DNA from: a virus
IMG/VR virus record: IMGVR_UViG_3300013233_000417
Span: 1 to 37,454 of that record
Length of the DNA stretch: 37,454 nucleotides
Reading direction: 5' to 3' (one strand)
In this document: piece after piece, positions 7,161 to 13,938 of the stretch
Layout of the letters: each line of letters begins with the position of its first letter
How positions within the stretch are numbered: the stretch's first letter is position 1
Notes under the pieces: generated by a model
Told to the model about the DNA's origin: nothing
The model's database searches: none
The model's input: only the letters and a program-made list of their open reading frames with translations
Position numbers and translations under genes: made by a program

Positions 7161-7560
7161 TGAAATCAAAGTTCCATATGGGATGTGGGATGTTAATGGC
7201 AAATGGGCGCATAATAAGAATTTGGATATAAGCAAATCTGAGCAGTGGCAGAGGAATCTTGCCAATGGATTTATTACTGAAAGCGATGATGTTTTCCAAA
7301 CTGCAAGGGGAGTGCTGAATAGACTTGGCGACACACAAGGAGACTATGAAGTTCGTTATGCGTTAATCAAATGCTTAGATCAGATTGCACAATATGAATT
7401 GGACAACGATTATTTAAATGCTATTATAGATGGTAGTTGGGATTCGGCAGATGAAGTAATATGCAACCGAAGACGCGAATTATCAAAAAATCCACTCGGT
7501 AAACCTATCGAAGAAGTAACTCTGAAAATGTTAAATGAAAAACTTGACAAACTTTTATAA
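7153..7560 (+). CDS. Hypothetical protein, 135 aa
   Basis: MTNEIKVPYGMWDVNGKWAH ... EQWQRNLANGF ... GDYEVRYALIKCLDQIAQYEL. No family recognised; mostly helical. ATG 7153 is chosen because it overlaps the upstream stop by 8 bases and has AAGAAG before it. The longer in-frame start at 7060 lies inside the previous ORF. Confidence 0.55.
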   Translation: MTNEIKVPYGMWDVNGKWAHNKNLDISKSEQWQRNLANGFITESDDVFQTARGVLNRLGDTQGDYEVRYALIKCLDQIAQYELDNDYLNAIIDGSWDSADEVICNRRRELSKNPLGKPIEEVTLKMLNEKLDKLL

Positions 7561-7738
7561 AAAACATAAAATTGAAATTTGGTTGGTGGGTGGACTATTT
7601 GGTCTATTCGTAGCCTTCAAGATTGTATATTGGTTGATGACATCTATTGGTTTGTGGATTTTGGTGGGTGGTGTTTTGTTGATATTATATATCATGGTTA
7701 AATATTTTAAAGTACCAATAAAGGACATATTAAAATGA
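7535..7738 (+). CDS. Two-helix membrane protein, 67 aa
   Basis: A basic N-terminus (NFYKKHKIE) leads to two membrane helices (IWLVGGLFGLFVAFKIVYWL and SIGLWILVGGVLLILYIM) and a short basic tail. It overlaps the preceding gene by 26 bases and the next by 4. A holin-like topology is possible but unproven. Confidence 0.55.
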   Translation: MKNLTNFYKKHKIEIWLVGGLFGLFVAFKIVYWLMTSIGLWILVGGVLLILYIMVKYFKVPIKDILK

Positions 7739-7962
7739 CGCGAAAAGTATATGATAAAGTTTGGATTATGCATTATAATGTACCTAAAGAATACCTAGTT
7801 TATTCTATTATCCAAAGAATGGATTTAATGAAAACATGTGTTGTTGTGAGTTATAGTTTAGTTGATGGATTTTTTGCCGCAGATACAAGTTCGAATCCAG
7901 AAATTTTTGTTGATGAAAGTGACATGTTTGATAGTAAAGAAGAATTAATCAATTCATTATGA
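7735..7962 (+). CDS. Hypothetical protein, 75 aa
   Basis: Unrecognised soluble protein (MTRKVYDKVWIMHYNVPKEY ... EIFVDESDMFDSKEELINSL), joined to both neighbours by 4-base overlaps. Confidence 0.5.
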   Translation: MTRKVYDKVWIMHYNVPKEYLVYSIIQRMDLMKTCVVVSYSLVDGFFAADTSSNPEIFVDESDMFDSKEELINSL

Positions 7963-8102
7963 ATGAACGTCCATTAAATTTAAGTTACTTTAGAGACTAT
8001 GCCAAATCAATAGGTTGTAAAGATGTTGATAGTATGGGAGATCTTGCAGTGTGGAACTATATATTGAGATATCAGGGCAAGGAAGAGATAGATGTTTCTT
8101 GA
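7959..8102 (+). CDS. Small protein, 47 aa
   Basis: MNERPLNLSYFRDYAKSIG ... LAVWNYILRYQGKEEI, starting in an ATGA overlap with the previous gene. Looks helical; function unknown. Confidence 0.5.
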   Translation: MNERPLNLSYFRDYAKSIGCKDVDSMGDLAVWNYILRYQGKEEIDVS

Positions 8103-8112
8103 TAAATAGTTT

Positions 8113-8292
8113 ATGGTATTGATTGCCAATCTACTTTTGTTAGTCGTTGGTGTCAAATTATATCAAATGTTTATTAGTATGCAAGTTATAGATATGTGGT
8201 CTGTGTTGGCTGTGTTAGCATTATGGATAAGTGCCAACATTACCATACACAATTGCTACAATTGCCATAAAAGGAGAAATTGTGATGAATGA
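8113..8292 (+). CDS. Small membrane protein, 59 aa
   Basis: Two hydrophobic helices (VLIANLLLLVVGVKLY and DMWSVLAVLALWISANI) followed by a Cys-rich basic end (HNCYNCHKRRNCDE). The stop lies inside the duplicated initiation region of the next gene. Confidence 0.5.
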   Translation: MVLIANLLLLVVGVKLYQMFISMQVIDMWSVLAVLALWISANITIHNCYNCHKRRNCDE

Positions 8293-8323
8293 AATTGAGG
8301 AGAAATTGTGATGAATGAAATTG
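8272..8323 (+). repeat. 26-base tandem duplication of a ribosome site and start codon
   Basis: Two perfect copies (8272-8297 and 8298-8323) each contain AGGAG, ATG and the first codons of an ORF (MNEI). The first ATG (8285) opens only an 8-codon frame (MNEIEEKL) and the second (8311) opens the real gene, so the duplication makes a decoy or coupled start. Confidence 0.85.
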
Positions 8324-8634
8324 ATTCGTATGGGTATTGTCCACAATGTGGTGCACGTGGTAAAGCAAGGGAAAGACGACCAAATGGAAATGATATATGT
8401 GTTGAAGGACATACATACCCATCAGCACAAGCGTTGGTGGCACCACCACTAAAAAATGTAACAGAACATAAATTTTCTAAAGGTGATAAGGTTTTAATCA
8501 CATCAGATATAATTGGTCTTAGATATATGAATGGCACTACGGGTATTATTGAACATGTTACACCATATGGCCATTATATTATCAGACAAACATTAATACG
8601 CGAAGAATATTTAACTTTGGTAGAAGATAATTAA
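8311..8634 (+). CDS. Zinc-finger protein with SH3-like tail, 107 aa
   Basis: The N-terminal knuckle YCPQCGARGKARERRPNGND with a later CVEGHTYP suggests a Cys/His zinc site. The C-terminal half (GDKVLITSDIIGLRYMNGTTG ... VTPYGHYIIR) looks like a small SH3-type beta barrel. ATG 8311 is used with the second AGGAG; GTG 8308 is adjacent in frame. Function unknown; zinc ribbon plus barrel suggests nucleic-acid or protein binding. Confidence 0.55.
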   Translation: MNEIDSYGYCPQCGARGKARERRPNGNDICVEGHTYPSAQALVAPPLKNVTEHKFSKGDKVLITSDIIGLRYMNGTTGIIEHVTPYGHYIIRQTLIREEYLTLVEDN

Positions 8635-8655
8635 ATATATAAAAGAAAAAATTGA

Positions 8656-9012
8656 ATGGTGAATAATATGTCAATAGATAGTAGTGCTTGCAATTGTATT
8701 GGTCCACAAAATGGTGAACCATTGTGCCCGTGTGCGATGCGTGCACAAGGAATATTTGAACGCGATGGTAAATGGATAAAACCAGCAGCAACAGAAAAAA
8801 TTCTTGGCGAAGTCATGCCAACATTGGATGACTTACTTAAAGGAATTAAAAAAGGTGGTTTTGAACCCATAGAAGAAAAGCAAAAAACATGCATGGATCC
8901 TGAACACGAACCACCATGGTTACTACATATACCATATGGTCAGCAATACAGACACATTTGTCCTACTTGTGGTCAAGAAAAAATTATAAAATCCAGTGCT
9001 GTAACATTTTAA
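8656..9012 (+). CDS. Cys-rich hypothetical protein, 118 aa
   Basis: An N-terminal cluster (CNCIGPQNGEPLCPC) and a C-terminal CPTCGQE knuckle suggest one or two metal sites. The middle is helical (LDDLLKGIKKGGFEP). ATG 8668 (MSIDSS, behind GGTGAA) is an equally plausible start. Function unknown. Confidence 0.55.
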   Translation: MVNNMSIDSSACNCIGPQNGEPLCPCAMRAQGIFERDGKWIKPAATEKILGEVMPTLDDLLKGIKKGGFEPIEEKQKTCMDPEHEPPWLLHIPYGQQYRHICPTCGQEKIIKSSAVTF

Positions 9013-9023
9013 TAAATTGACAG

Positions 9024-9182
9024 ATGAACAAAATCATGAAAGAATACGAAGACATTAATATCAATGATGAAGATGATGATATTACGATTACTGCCGAAAC
9101 CGAAGAAGAAATATTAGAAGTTCTTCAGAAGTCTAATAAATCTGCTTCCGTGGATGCCAATCTTTCAACAGCTACTTTATAG
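9024..9182 (+). CDS. Small acidic ORF, 52 aa
   Basis: MNKIMKEYEDININDEDDD ... TAETEEEILEVLQ is strongly acidic. It overlaps the convergent methyltransferase gene by 58 bases, so its last third is antisense to that gene. DNA-mimic-like acidity is noted, without further support. Confidence 0.35.
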   Translation: MNKIMKEYEDININDEDDDITITAETEEEILEVLQKSNKSASVDANLSTATL

Positions 9183-9862
9183 TATTCAGGATCTAATTCC
9201 ACCCCGACGAAATCTCTTCCGAGGTTTCTTGCGGCTAATGCAGTAGTTCCCGATCCGCAGAAGCCGTCGAAAACCAGATCCCCAACGTCTGAATGTTTTT
9301 CTATGCATTGTTCTATCAACTTTAATGGTTTTTGATTTTGGTGTAGTTGTCCCTTACCAACTACTTTCGGAAACGCCCATATGTCATCTATGCGCTTCCC
9401 ACGTATCACAGAATCGCCCTTGTTTGCCAAAATAATAAATTCATGGCGTTTGCCAAATGCGTGTTTTAAATCTCCCGCGGTATGGTTGTTCTTTTCCCAA
9501 ACAATGATGTTTCGTATTGCAAATCCAGCGTCTTCTATTTCGTTTATAAAATAACCTATTTTATTTGAATTACAAAACATGTACATCGCAGCATCTGGTT
9601 TTAAAATACGATAGCATTCTTTAATATACTTAGATATTAAATCTGGATCGTTATCACCATTTATAACCGTAGTAAATTTGTGGTCACGAATACTTTGATC
9701 GGCATCATACTTATCTGCCTTATTATTTCTACGGCATGTTTTATAATCCATCAAGTATGGTGGATCTGTAACTATAAGATCCACTATTTCATCTGGAGTC
9801 TTCGATAAAAATTCAATACAATCACCATGTATTAATTCTTGCACTTTATCTGTTTCTTGCAT
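9125..9862 (-). CDS. DNA methyltransferase (amino-MTase, DPPY type), 245 aa
   Basis: S-adenosylmethionine-dependent DNA methyltransferase. Catalytic motif IV is LIVTDPPYLMD near residues 30-39. The SAM-binding motif near the C-terminus is LVFDGFCGSGTTALAA, followed by GRDFVGVELDPEYY. Motif IV before the FxGxG motif is the beta-class order, used by N6-adenine and N4-cytosine enzymes. ATG 9862 (MQETDKVQELIHGDCIEFL) with AAGGTTACAA before it is preferred to in-frame starts that reach into the opposite gene's promoter. No restriction partner is visible, so self-protection or expression control is likely. The specificity cannot be read from the sequence. Confidence 0.85.
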   Translation of the reverse strand: MQETDKVQELIHGDCIEFLSKTPDEIVDLIVTDPPYLMDYKTCRRNNKADKYDADQSIRDHKFTTVINGDNDPDLISKYIKECYRILKPDAAMYMFCNSNKIGYFINEIEDAGFAIRNIIVWEKNNHTAGDLKHAFGKRHEFIILANKGDSVIRGKRIDDIWAFPKVVGKGQLHQNQKPLKLIEQCIEKHSDVGDLVFDGFCGSGTTALAARNLGRDFVGVELDPEYYKVAVERLASTEADLLDF

Positions 9863-9890
9863 TTGTAACCTTTTATTATTTTTATTTAAA

Positions 9891-9919
9891 TTGACATTAT
9901 ACCATATGTGAGTTAGAAT
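9891..9919 (+). promoter_or_regulatory. Sigma70-like promoter, near-leaderless
   Basis: TTGACA (9891-9896), a 17-base spacer, TAGAAT (9914-9919). The ATG of the next gene is at 9927, about where RNA should start, and no Shine-Dalgarno is present. Confidence 0.6.
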
Positions 9920-9926
9920 AGCAACT

Positions 9927-10553
9927 ATGAATAACATTGTTTATGAAAGACAAAGAATAAAATCGGATAGTTATATTCCATACGTTTCACAAAAAATTAT
10001 TAAATCGCTAGGATTGGATCCTTCTATTTGGAGTATCCATGTAACCACACCTGAGCAAGATATGAAAGAAGCGGCGGATTTAATACTTACTGACGGAAAA
10101 GTAGAATATATGATAGCCCTTAGAAATCGTCAACAAAAATATGTAGAGATGGGTTATTACTATGACTTTACTATCAGACATGAATATAAAGCTGGTCACA
10201 AAACTGAATATGAAAAAATATTAATTGATGGTTATGCCGATATGATGTTCTATGGTTTCCAGAGTGGCGAAAAAATAAACAGATGGTTGTTTATGTTGGT
10301 AGATGAATTTAGATGCCAACACAAAATAGTAAATGGTGTAGCTGTCCCACAAGATCATATAAAATATTCACTGAAGGAAAATACTGACGGCAGAAATGAT
10401 TTCTACGCATATGATATAAATTCATTCAAAAATCACGACAAACTAATAATAGCACATAGTGATGGTTATTTTAAAGACGTAACTACAAAAACTTATGGTG
10501 GTATAACCACTCATACTTTAAAATTGAAATCGGAGAGAATAGATGGGTATTGA
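9927..10553 (+). CDS. Conserved phage protein, possible PD-(D/E)XK-like fold, 208 aa
   Basis: The core reads MKEAADLILTDGKVEYMIALRNRQ ... YDFTIRHEYKAGHKTEYEKILIDGYADMMFYGF. This layout (acidic EAAD, then IALR, FTIR, TE..KI.DG..D) recalls a widespread phage family of unknown function with a possible nuclease-like core; that link is from memory and unproven. It heads a three-gene cluster with the intein-bearing methyltransferase, overlapping the next gene by 11 bases. Confidence 0.5.
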   Translation: MNNIVYERQRIKSDSYIPYVSQKIIKSLGLDPSIWSIHVTTPEQDMKEAADLILTDGKVEYMIALRNRQQKYVEMGYYYDFTIRHEYKAGHKTEYEKILIDGYADMMFYGFQSGEKINRWLFMLVDEFRCQHKIVNGVAVPQDHIKYSLKENTDGRNDFYAYDINSFKNHDKLIIAHSDGYFKDVTTKTYGGITTHTLKLKSERIDGY

Positions 10554-10890
10554 TTTTTCGCACGGCGAAGCACATTGGTCTTATAGCGGCTTTATGCGAT
10601 TTAGGGCGAGGCTTATTGAAACGTTGGGATTGGGAAATCTTAACGAAATGTATGGCGATGGAAGTTTTTATGATAAGCTCAAAAACATTCCAATATTTCC
10701 ATTGATAAATCATTCTGATTGTGATGGTGAATTGACTGTTGAAGAAATGAAACAAATAATTCCACAATTAGATTTAATTATAACGTTATGGGAATCCAAT
10801 GGTGGTGATTATGATTCTGAAAGAGCACGGGATTTCATCAACGGCATGAAATATGCCATAGAAGAAGATGTTCCATTGGAATTCATGTAA
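10543..10890 (+). CDS. Conserved phage protein, 115 aa
   Basis: MGIDFSHGEAHWSYSGFMRF ... INHSDCDGELTVEEM ... NGMKYAIEEDVPLEFM. The GIDFSHG, WSYSGF and NHSDCDGE patches look like those of a small phage family of unknown function that I recall from other phages. The stop and the next ATG share a base (TAATG), so translation is probably coupled to the methyltransferase. Confidence 0.6.
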   Translation: MGIDFSHGEAHWSYSGFMRFRARLIETLGLGNLNEMYGDGSFYDKLKNIPIFPLINHSDCDGELTVEEMKQIIPQLDLIITLWESNGGDYDSERARDFINGMKYAIEEDVPLEFM

Positions 10891-12458
10891 TGCAGATAAA
10901 ACGTATATGGGCTATGCCCAATAAAAATACTTTTGAAGTATCTCCTATTGGTGACATTGTAAGAAAATACACGCACGGCAAATCCATAGATCCATTCGCA
11001 AATAAAAATAAGTTTGCCATGATTACAAATGATTTAGATACTGAATATTCCACAGATTACCATATGGACGCCTTAAATTTCTTAAAGATGTTCGATGATG
11101 AAGATATTGATACTGTTTTGTATGATCCCCCATATTGTTACGACAAAGAAACTGAAGTACTGACGGAAGATGGTTGGAAGTTTTTTGATAACCTCAATGA
11201 GAATGATGTTGTTGCCACTCTAAACACCACCACAAATGAACTCGAATATCAAGCGATAAATGAAATTATCAAAAAAAGATATTCAGGTAAAATGATTGCG
11301 TTTGACTCGCAGAGTGTAAACTTATTTGTGACGCCCAATCATAAAATGTGGACTAAACATTCATATTATTCAAATTATAATTTTGAAGACGCCATTGATG
11401 TTGTAGATAAAAATTCATGGTTCAAAAAAGCGTGCGACTATATTGGATATGAAAAAGAATATTTTACACTGCCTGCTGTTGAATTATTAAAAACTAATAA
11501 ACATGGCGAAAAATATAAACCAACAAAACAAATAAAAATGGATACGTGGCTAAGTTTTCTTGGGCTATATATATCAGAGGGGTGTTGTAAAAACTACGAT
11601 TATCAAATATCATTGACTCAGAAAAAGATTAAAAATTTAAAAACATCTGAAATGGTATTAGATGCGCTTGGGTACAAATATTATAGGGATGGTAATGATT
11701 ATAAAATACACGACAAACAACTATGGACATATTTAAAAAAATATGGAAAATCTCGTGAAAAATACATAGATCCTGATATTAAAAAATTGTCTAAGCGACA
11801 GTTGGAAATATTGTTGAAATATCTAATGATTGGCGATGGAACTAATATCAGATACGAAAAGTTAAACAAACAAGCTGGGAAAATGTATCACTATACGACA
11901 AATTCTTATTATACTGGTTCTATAAGACTGATGAGTGATGTATCTGAGATTTGCATTAAGTGTGGATATGGTATAACAGTAACTCCAAAGAAAAAGAAAG
12001 GATACGAAGACATATATAATATACATATGTTGGGTGCCAAAGATTTTAAAGTTAAAAAGGACAACATTAAGATCATTGACGATTTTGATGATTTTGTATA
12101 TTGCGTTTCTGTGCCGAATAAAACGGTATTGGTTAAGCGAAAGGGAAGAGTGGTTTGGTCTGGAAATTCACCACGACAGGTATCTGAAGTTTACACAAGA
12201 CTTGGCATGACGGTCAATATGGAGACTACTCAAGCTTCATTTTGGTCTAAAATGAAGCTTGAGATTGGCAGAATAACAAAAATCAACGGTATTGTCGTTG
12301 GCTGCGGGTGGAACAGTGGTGGAATAGGCAAAAAATACGGTTTTGAACTGATAGAAGTACTTTTAGTTCCCCACGGGGGTCAACACAACGACACCATTGT
12401 AACAGTAGAAAGAAAGGTCAGAAAGCTGTATAAAAGTGATGAAACTCTTATAAGCTAA
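10890..12458 (+). CDS. Phage DNA methyltransferase interrupted by an intein, 522 aa
   Basis: Precursor of a 178-residue methyltransferase (exteins 1-82 and 427-522). The N-extein has a SAM-site-like segment (SIDPFANKNK) and the catalytic motif VLYDPPY (79-82), which the intein interrupts. Splicing gives DPPYSPRQVSEVY. The C-extein contains VVGCGWNSGGIG and ends about 20 residues later. The likely activity is N6-adenine methylation, as for phage DPPY enzymes, but the target is unknown. Its end overlaps the convergent gene at 12448. A 15-bp perfect inverted repeat sits in the C-extein (12229-12263). Confidence 0.8.
   Translation: MQIKRIWAMPNKNTFEVSPIGDIVRKYTHGKSIDPFANKNKFAMITNDLDTEYSTDYHMDALNFLKMFDDEDIDTVLYDPPYCYDKETEVLTEDGWKFFDNLNENDVVATLNTTTNELEYQAINEIIKKRYSGKMIAFDSQSVNLFVTPNHKMWTKHSYYSNYNFEDAIDVVDKNSWFKKACDYIGYEKEYFTLPAVELLKTNKHGEKYKPTKQIKMDTWLSFLGLYISEGCCKNYDYQISLTQKKIKNLKTSEMVLDALGYKYYRDGNDYKIHDKQLWTYLKKYGKSREKYIDPDIKKLSKRQLEILLKYLMIGDGTNIRYEKLNKQAGKMYHYTTNSYYTGSIRLMSDVSEICIKCGYGITVTPKKKKGYEDIYNIHMLGAKDFKVKKDNIKIIDDFDDFVYCVSVPNKTVLVKRKGRVVWSGNSPRQVSEVYTRLGMTVNMETTQASFWSKMKLEIGRITKINGIVVGCGWNSGGIGKKYGFELIEVLLVPHGGQHNDTIVTVERKVRKLYKSDETLIS
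11136..12167 (+). mobile_element. Intein with LAGLIDADG domain, 344 aa, in the methyltransferase DPPY site
   Basis: The intein runs from Cys83 (CYDKETEVLTEDGWKFF, block A) to Asn426 (VVWSGN), with Ser+1. Block B is FVTPNHKMW (T-x-x-H). LAGLIDADG-like motifs are LGLYISEG and LLKYLMIGDGT. The penultimate residue is Gly instead of the usual His. The N-terminal Cys and Ser+1 fit the standard (class 1) splicing route. Both endonuclease motifs keep an acidic residue (E, D), so homing may be active. The site splits the catalytic motif, a typical choice that prevents clean loss. Confidence 0.9.
12229..12263. repeat. 15-bp perfect inverted repeat inside a coding region
   Basis: The left arm 12229-12243 (CTCAAGCTTCATTTT) and right arm 12249-12263 are exact reverse complements with a 5-base loop (GGTCT). 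It lies in the C-extein of the methyltransferase (protein TTQASFWSKMKLE). There is no U-run, so it is not a classical terminator. Confidence 0.9.
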
Positions 12459-12735
12459 CGTCATCAAAATCCACCATTAGCCGATATTGTGGCAAATGAA
12501 CCGTTCTGTCAAATTTATCAGTAGCAGTCTGGAAAGTTTTTTCTATTTTTCCTTTAGATATCATACTTTTTAAGATGTGCCCAAATGTTACTACGTTGGG
12601 TGTAGTTGATTTAGAAGCTACCATGTGAAGAAAGGATTCGGAAACCCACATGCCGCAACGATTTGACAATGCATTGGTGATATCTTCTTCAATTTTTTCC
12701 ATCAATTTGCTTTCAAAGTTTACTATTTCAATCAT
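12448..12735 (-). CDS. Hypothetical protein, 95 aa
   Basis: MIEIVNFESKLMEKIEEDI ... MWVSESFLHMVASKS ... KSMISKGKIEKTFQ ends in MVDFDDVSL. Unrecognised. ATG 12735 lies 5 bases after the upstream stop; the longer in-frame start at 12783 would overlap that gene. It converges on the methyltransferase with an 11-base overlap. Confidence 0.5.
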   Translation of the reverse strand: MIEIVNFESKLMEKIEEDITNALSNRCGMWVSESFLHMVASKSTTPNVVTFGHILKSMISKGKIEKTFQTATDKFDRTVHLPQYRLMVDFDDVSL

Positions 12736-12739
12736 TACA

Positions 12740-12925
12740 TTAAAATCCGTAGTCAGGGGTACAACACAAACCCAAATCTTCACAATTTCTAAAGAATTTT
12801 TGCATCATTGCATTGTTTGGAACGTTATTTGGGTGAATTGTGGGGGAATTTTCTTCACGACCGGTCAAATATCCGTCGCCATTTAAGTCTTCAACTTTAT
12901 TTGTAAGTACAAATGTGCTTTTCAT
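12740..12925 (-). CDS. Small protein with EF-hand/dockerin-like loop, 61 aa
   Basis: Residues from about 12 read VEDLNGDGYLTGRE, a match to the calcium loop D-x-N-x-D-G-x-x-x-x-x-E of EF-hands and dockerins. The C-terminus has a CC pair (GLCCTPDYGF). ATG 12925 is preferred to the in-frame TTG 12952. It is driven by the promoter at 12961-12989. There is one loop only, so calcium binding is a suggestion, not shown. Confidence 0.5.
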   Translation of the reverse strand: MKSTFVLTNKVEDLNGDGYLTGREENSPTIHPNNVPNNAMMQKFFRNCEDLGLCCTPDYGF

Positions 12926-12936
12926 GATAATTTGTC

Positions 12937-12965
12937 TTGTGTTGTTGTTCAATATGTGATATTAT
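12937..12965 (+). promoter_or_regulatory. Possible + promoter, face-to-face with the - promoter
   Basis: TTGTGT (12937-12942), 17 bases, TATTAT (12960-12965). It is weaker than its - partner but shares the same -10 AT-rich block. It would serve the gene at 13027. Confidence 0.35.
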
Positions 12966-12989
12966 ACTACAAGTAAACCTAAAAGTCAA
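12961..12989 (-). promoter_or_regulatory. Sigma70-like promoter
   Basis: - strand TTGACT (12989-12984), 17 bases, perfect TATAAT (12966-12961). It drives 12925 and then 12735, with a leader of about 30 bases. Confidence 0.7.
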
Positions 12990-13000
12990 GCTTTTAGGTT
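12976..13000. repeat. 10-bp palindrome over the -35 element
   Basis: AACCTAAAAG (12976-12985) and CTTTTAGGTT (12991-13000) flank a 5-base loop and cover the -35 box of the - promoter, in an operator-like position. The right arm runs into an AGGTTACAA motif (12996-13004). Confidence 0.6.
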
Positions 13001-13026
13001 ACAAAAATGCAAAAAGAGTAAAAATA

Positions 13027-13335
13027 ATGAAATATATTAAACAAATATCATCAATTGTGATTATTTTGGGATTTATGGCGCTTTCGATGGCACCATTATT
13101 GGTTAAAGCAGATTCTAAGGAAGCTATGTCGCTGTTAGACCGCTTAGGTGCTTCATTTATCATCCACGACAAAGGTGATTCACTAAGTATTATTACGTAC
13201 GACTGTAAGACGCCAGGTGAAACTTACAAAATCCTTAAAAATGCTGGTATTAAAGTAGATCGTGTTGTAAATTATAGGGTAAAAGCCGATAAACCGGCGG
13301 AGATGACCTTTAAAAACTACCTAATTACCAATTAA
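13027..13335 (+). CDS. Exported small protein, 102 aa
   Basis: MKYIKQISSIVIILGFMALSM...LLVKA is a Sec signal peptide with likely cleavage after VKA. The mature part of about 73 residues is compact and basic (SLLDRLGASFIIHDKG ... YKILKNAGIKVDRVVNYRV). ATG 13027 starts the signal peptide; an in-frame upstream ATG at 12937 would put 30 charged residues before it. Probably periplasmic, role unknown. Its stop overlaps that of the convergent gene at 13332. Confidence 0.6.
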   Translation: MKYIKQISSIVIILGFMALSMAPLLVKADSKEAMSLLDRLGASFIIHDKGDSLSIITYDCKTPGETYKILKNAGIKVDRVVNYRVKADKPAEMTFKNYLITN

Positions 13336-13937
13336 GTAAACCAATTGTTAATATCAGTGTCATCTGGATGTGATTGTGGTGTTGGTTTTCCAGCACCACT
13401 AGTAGGAAATGGTCCATTGGGGTTTGGATTTTTGTTTGTTGCGGCTTTTTCTTTAGAAAGTAGTTTGTTCATAACCCGTTCTATTGGAACTTGTAATCCC
13501 TTAGCAAACCCAGATATTTTATTGGGATCTTGGACAGCTTCGGCTGCTTGTTTGGTGAAAGTTTTCGCAGATGGGTGATTGCCAATCATTTTTAGGCGAT
13601 TTAGTGCCAACTGGCTTGCTTGTTCGTTATTTCCATAAACACTTGCTAGTGTCGTACCCAAATCACTCTTAGTATCAAATGCGGAGGCTATATCATCATT
13701 TTGGACTGCGTTCAATGCACCAAATATTAAAGTAGTTGATTTCAATTCTTTTGGTGGTAGCGAACCGGACTGAATTTGGTTCATTTTCCGCACAATCCAA
13801 TTAGTGATTGCTTCATTCAATTCTTCATAAGCAATATCTTCATGTTCGCAAAACGAAGTTAGATTTTTTTCGATTAAGGCTTCAGTAGAATTCTTTTCTA
13901 CTGCACTTTCATTTAGTTTGTCTAATAAGTTGTACAT
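13332..13937 (-). CDS. Late hypothetical protein, 201 aa
   Basis: MYNLLDKLNESAVEKN ... WIVRKMNQIQ ... a helical middle (KTFTKQAAEAVQDPN), then a Pro/Gly/Asn-rich tail (NPNPNGPFPTSGAGKPTPQS). No family recognised; the late promoter suggests a virion or assembly role. ATG 13937 with GGAG 6 bases upstream is the start; the in-frame TTG 13949 is part of that ribosome site. Translation from read-through RNA may be blocked by the hairpin at 13939-13979. Confidence 0.6.
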   Translation of the reverse strand: MYNLLDKLNESAVEKNSTEALIEKNLTSFCEHEDIAYEELNEAITNWIVRKMNQIQSGSLPPKELKSTTLIFGALNAVQNDDIASAFDTKSDLGTTLASVYGNNEQASQLALNRLKMIGNHPSAKTFTKQAAEAVQDPNKISGFAKGLQVPIERVMNKLLSKEKAATNKNPNPNGPFPTSGAGKPTPQSHPDDTDINNWFT

Positions 13938-13938
13938 A

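Noticed and set aside
7889-7898. GTTCGAATCC, a tRNA T-loop-like sequence
   Set aside because: No acceptor, D or anticodon stems can be drawn around it, and it lies inside a coding frame (residues SSNPE of the 7735 gene).
8101-8108. GATAAATA as a late promoter on +
   Set aside because: It overlaps the previous stop and ends 4 bases before ATG 8113 in an early-type region with continuous gene overlaps; chance in AT-rich DNA is likely.
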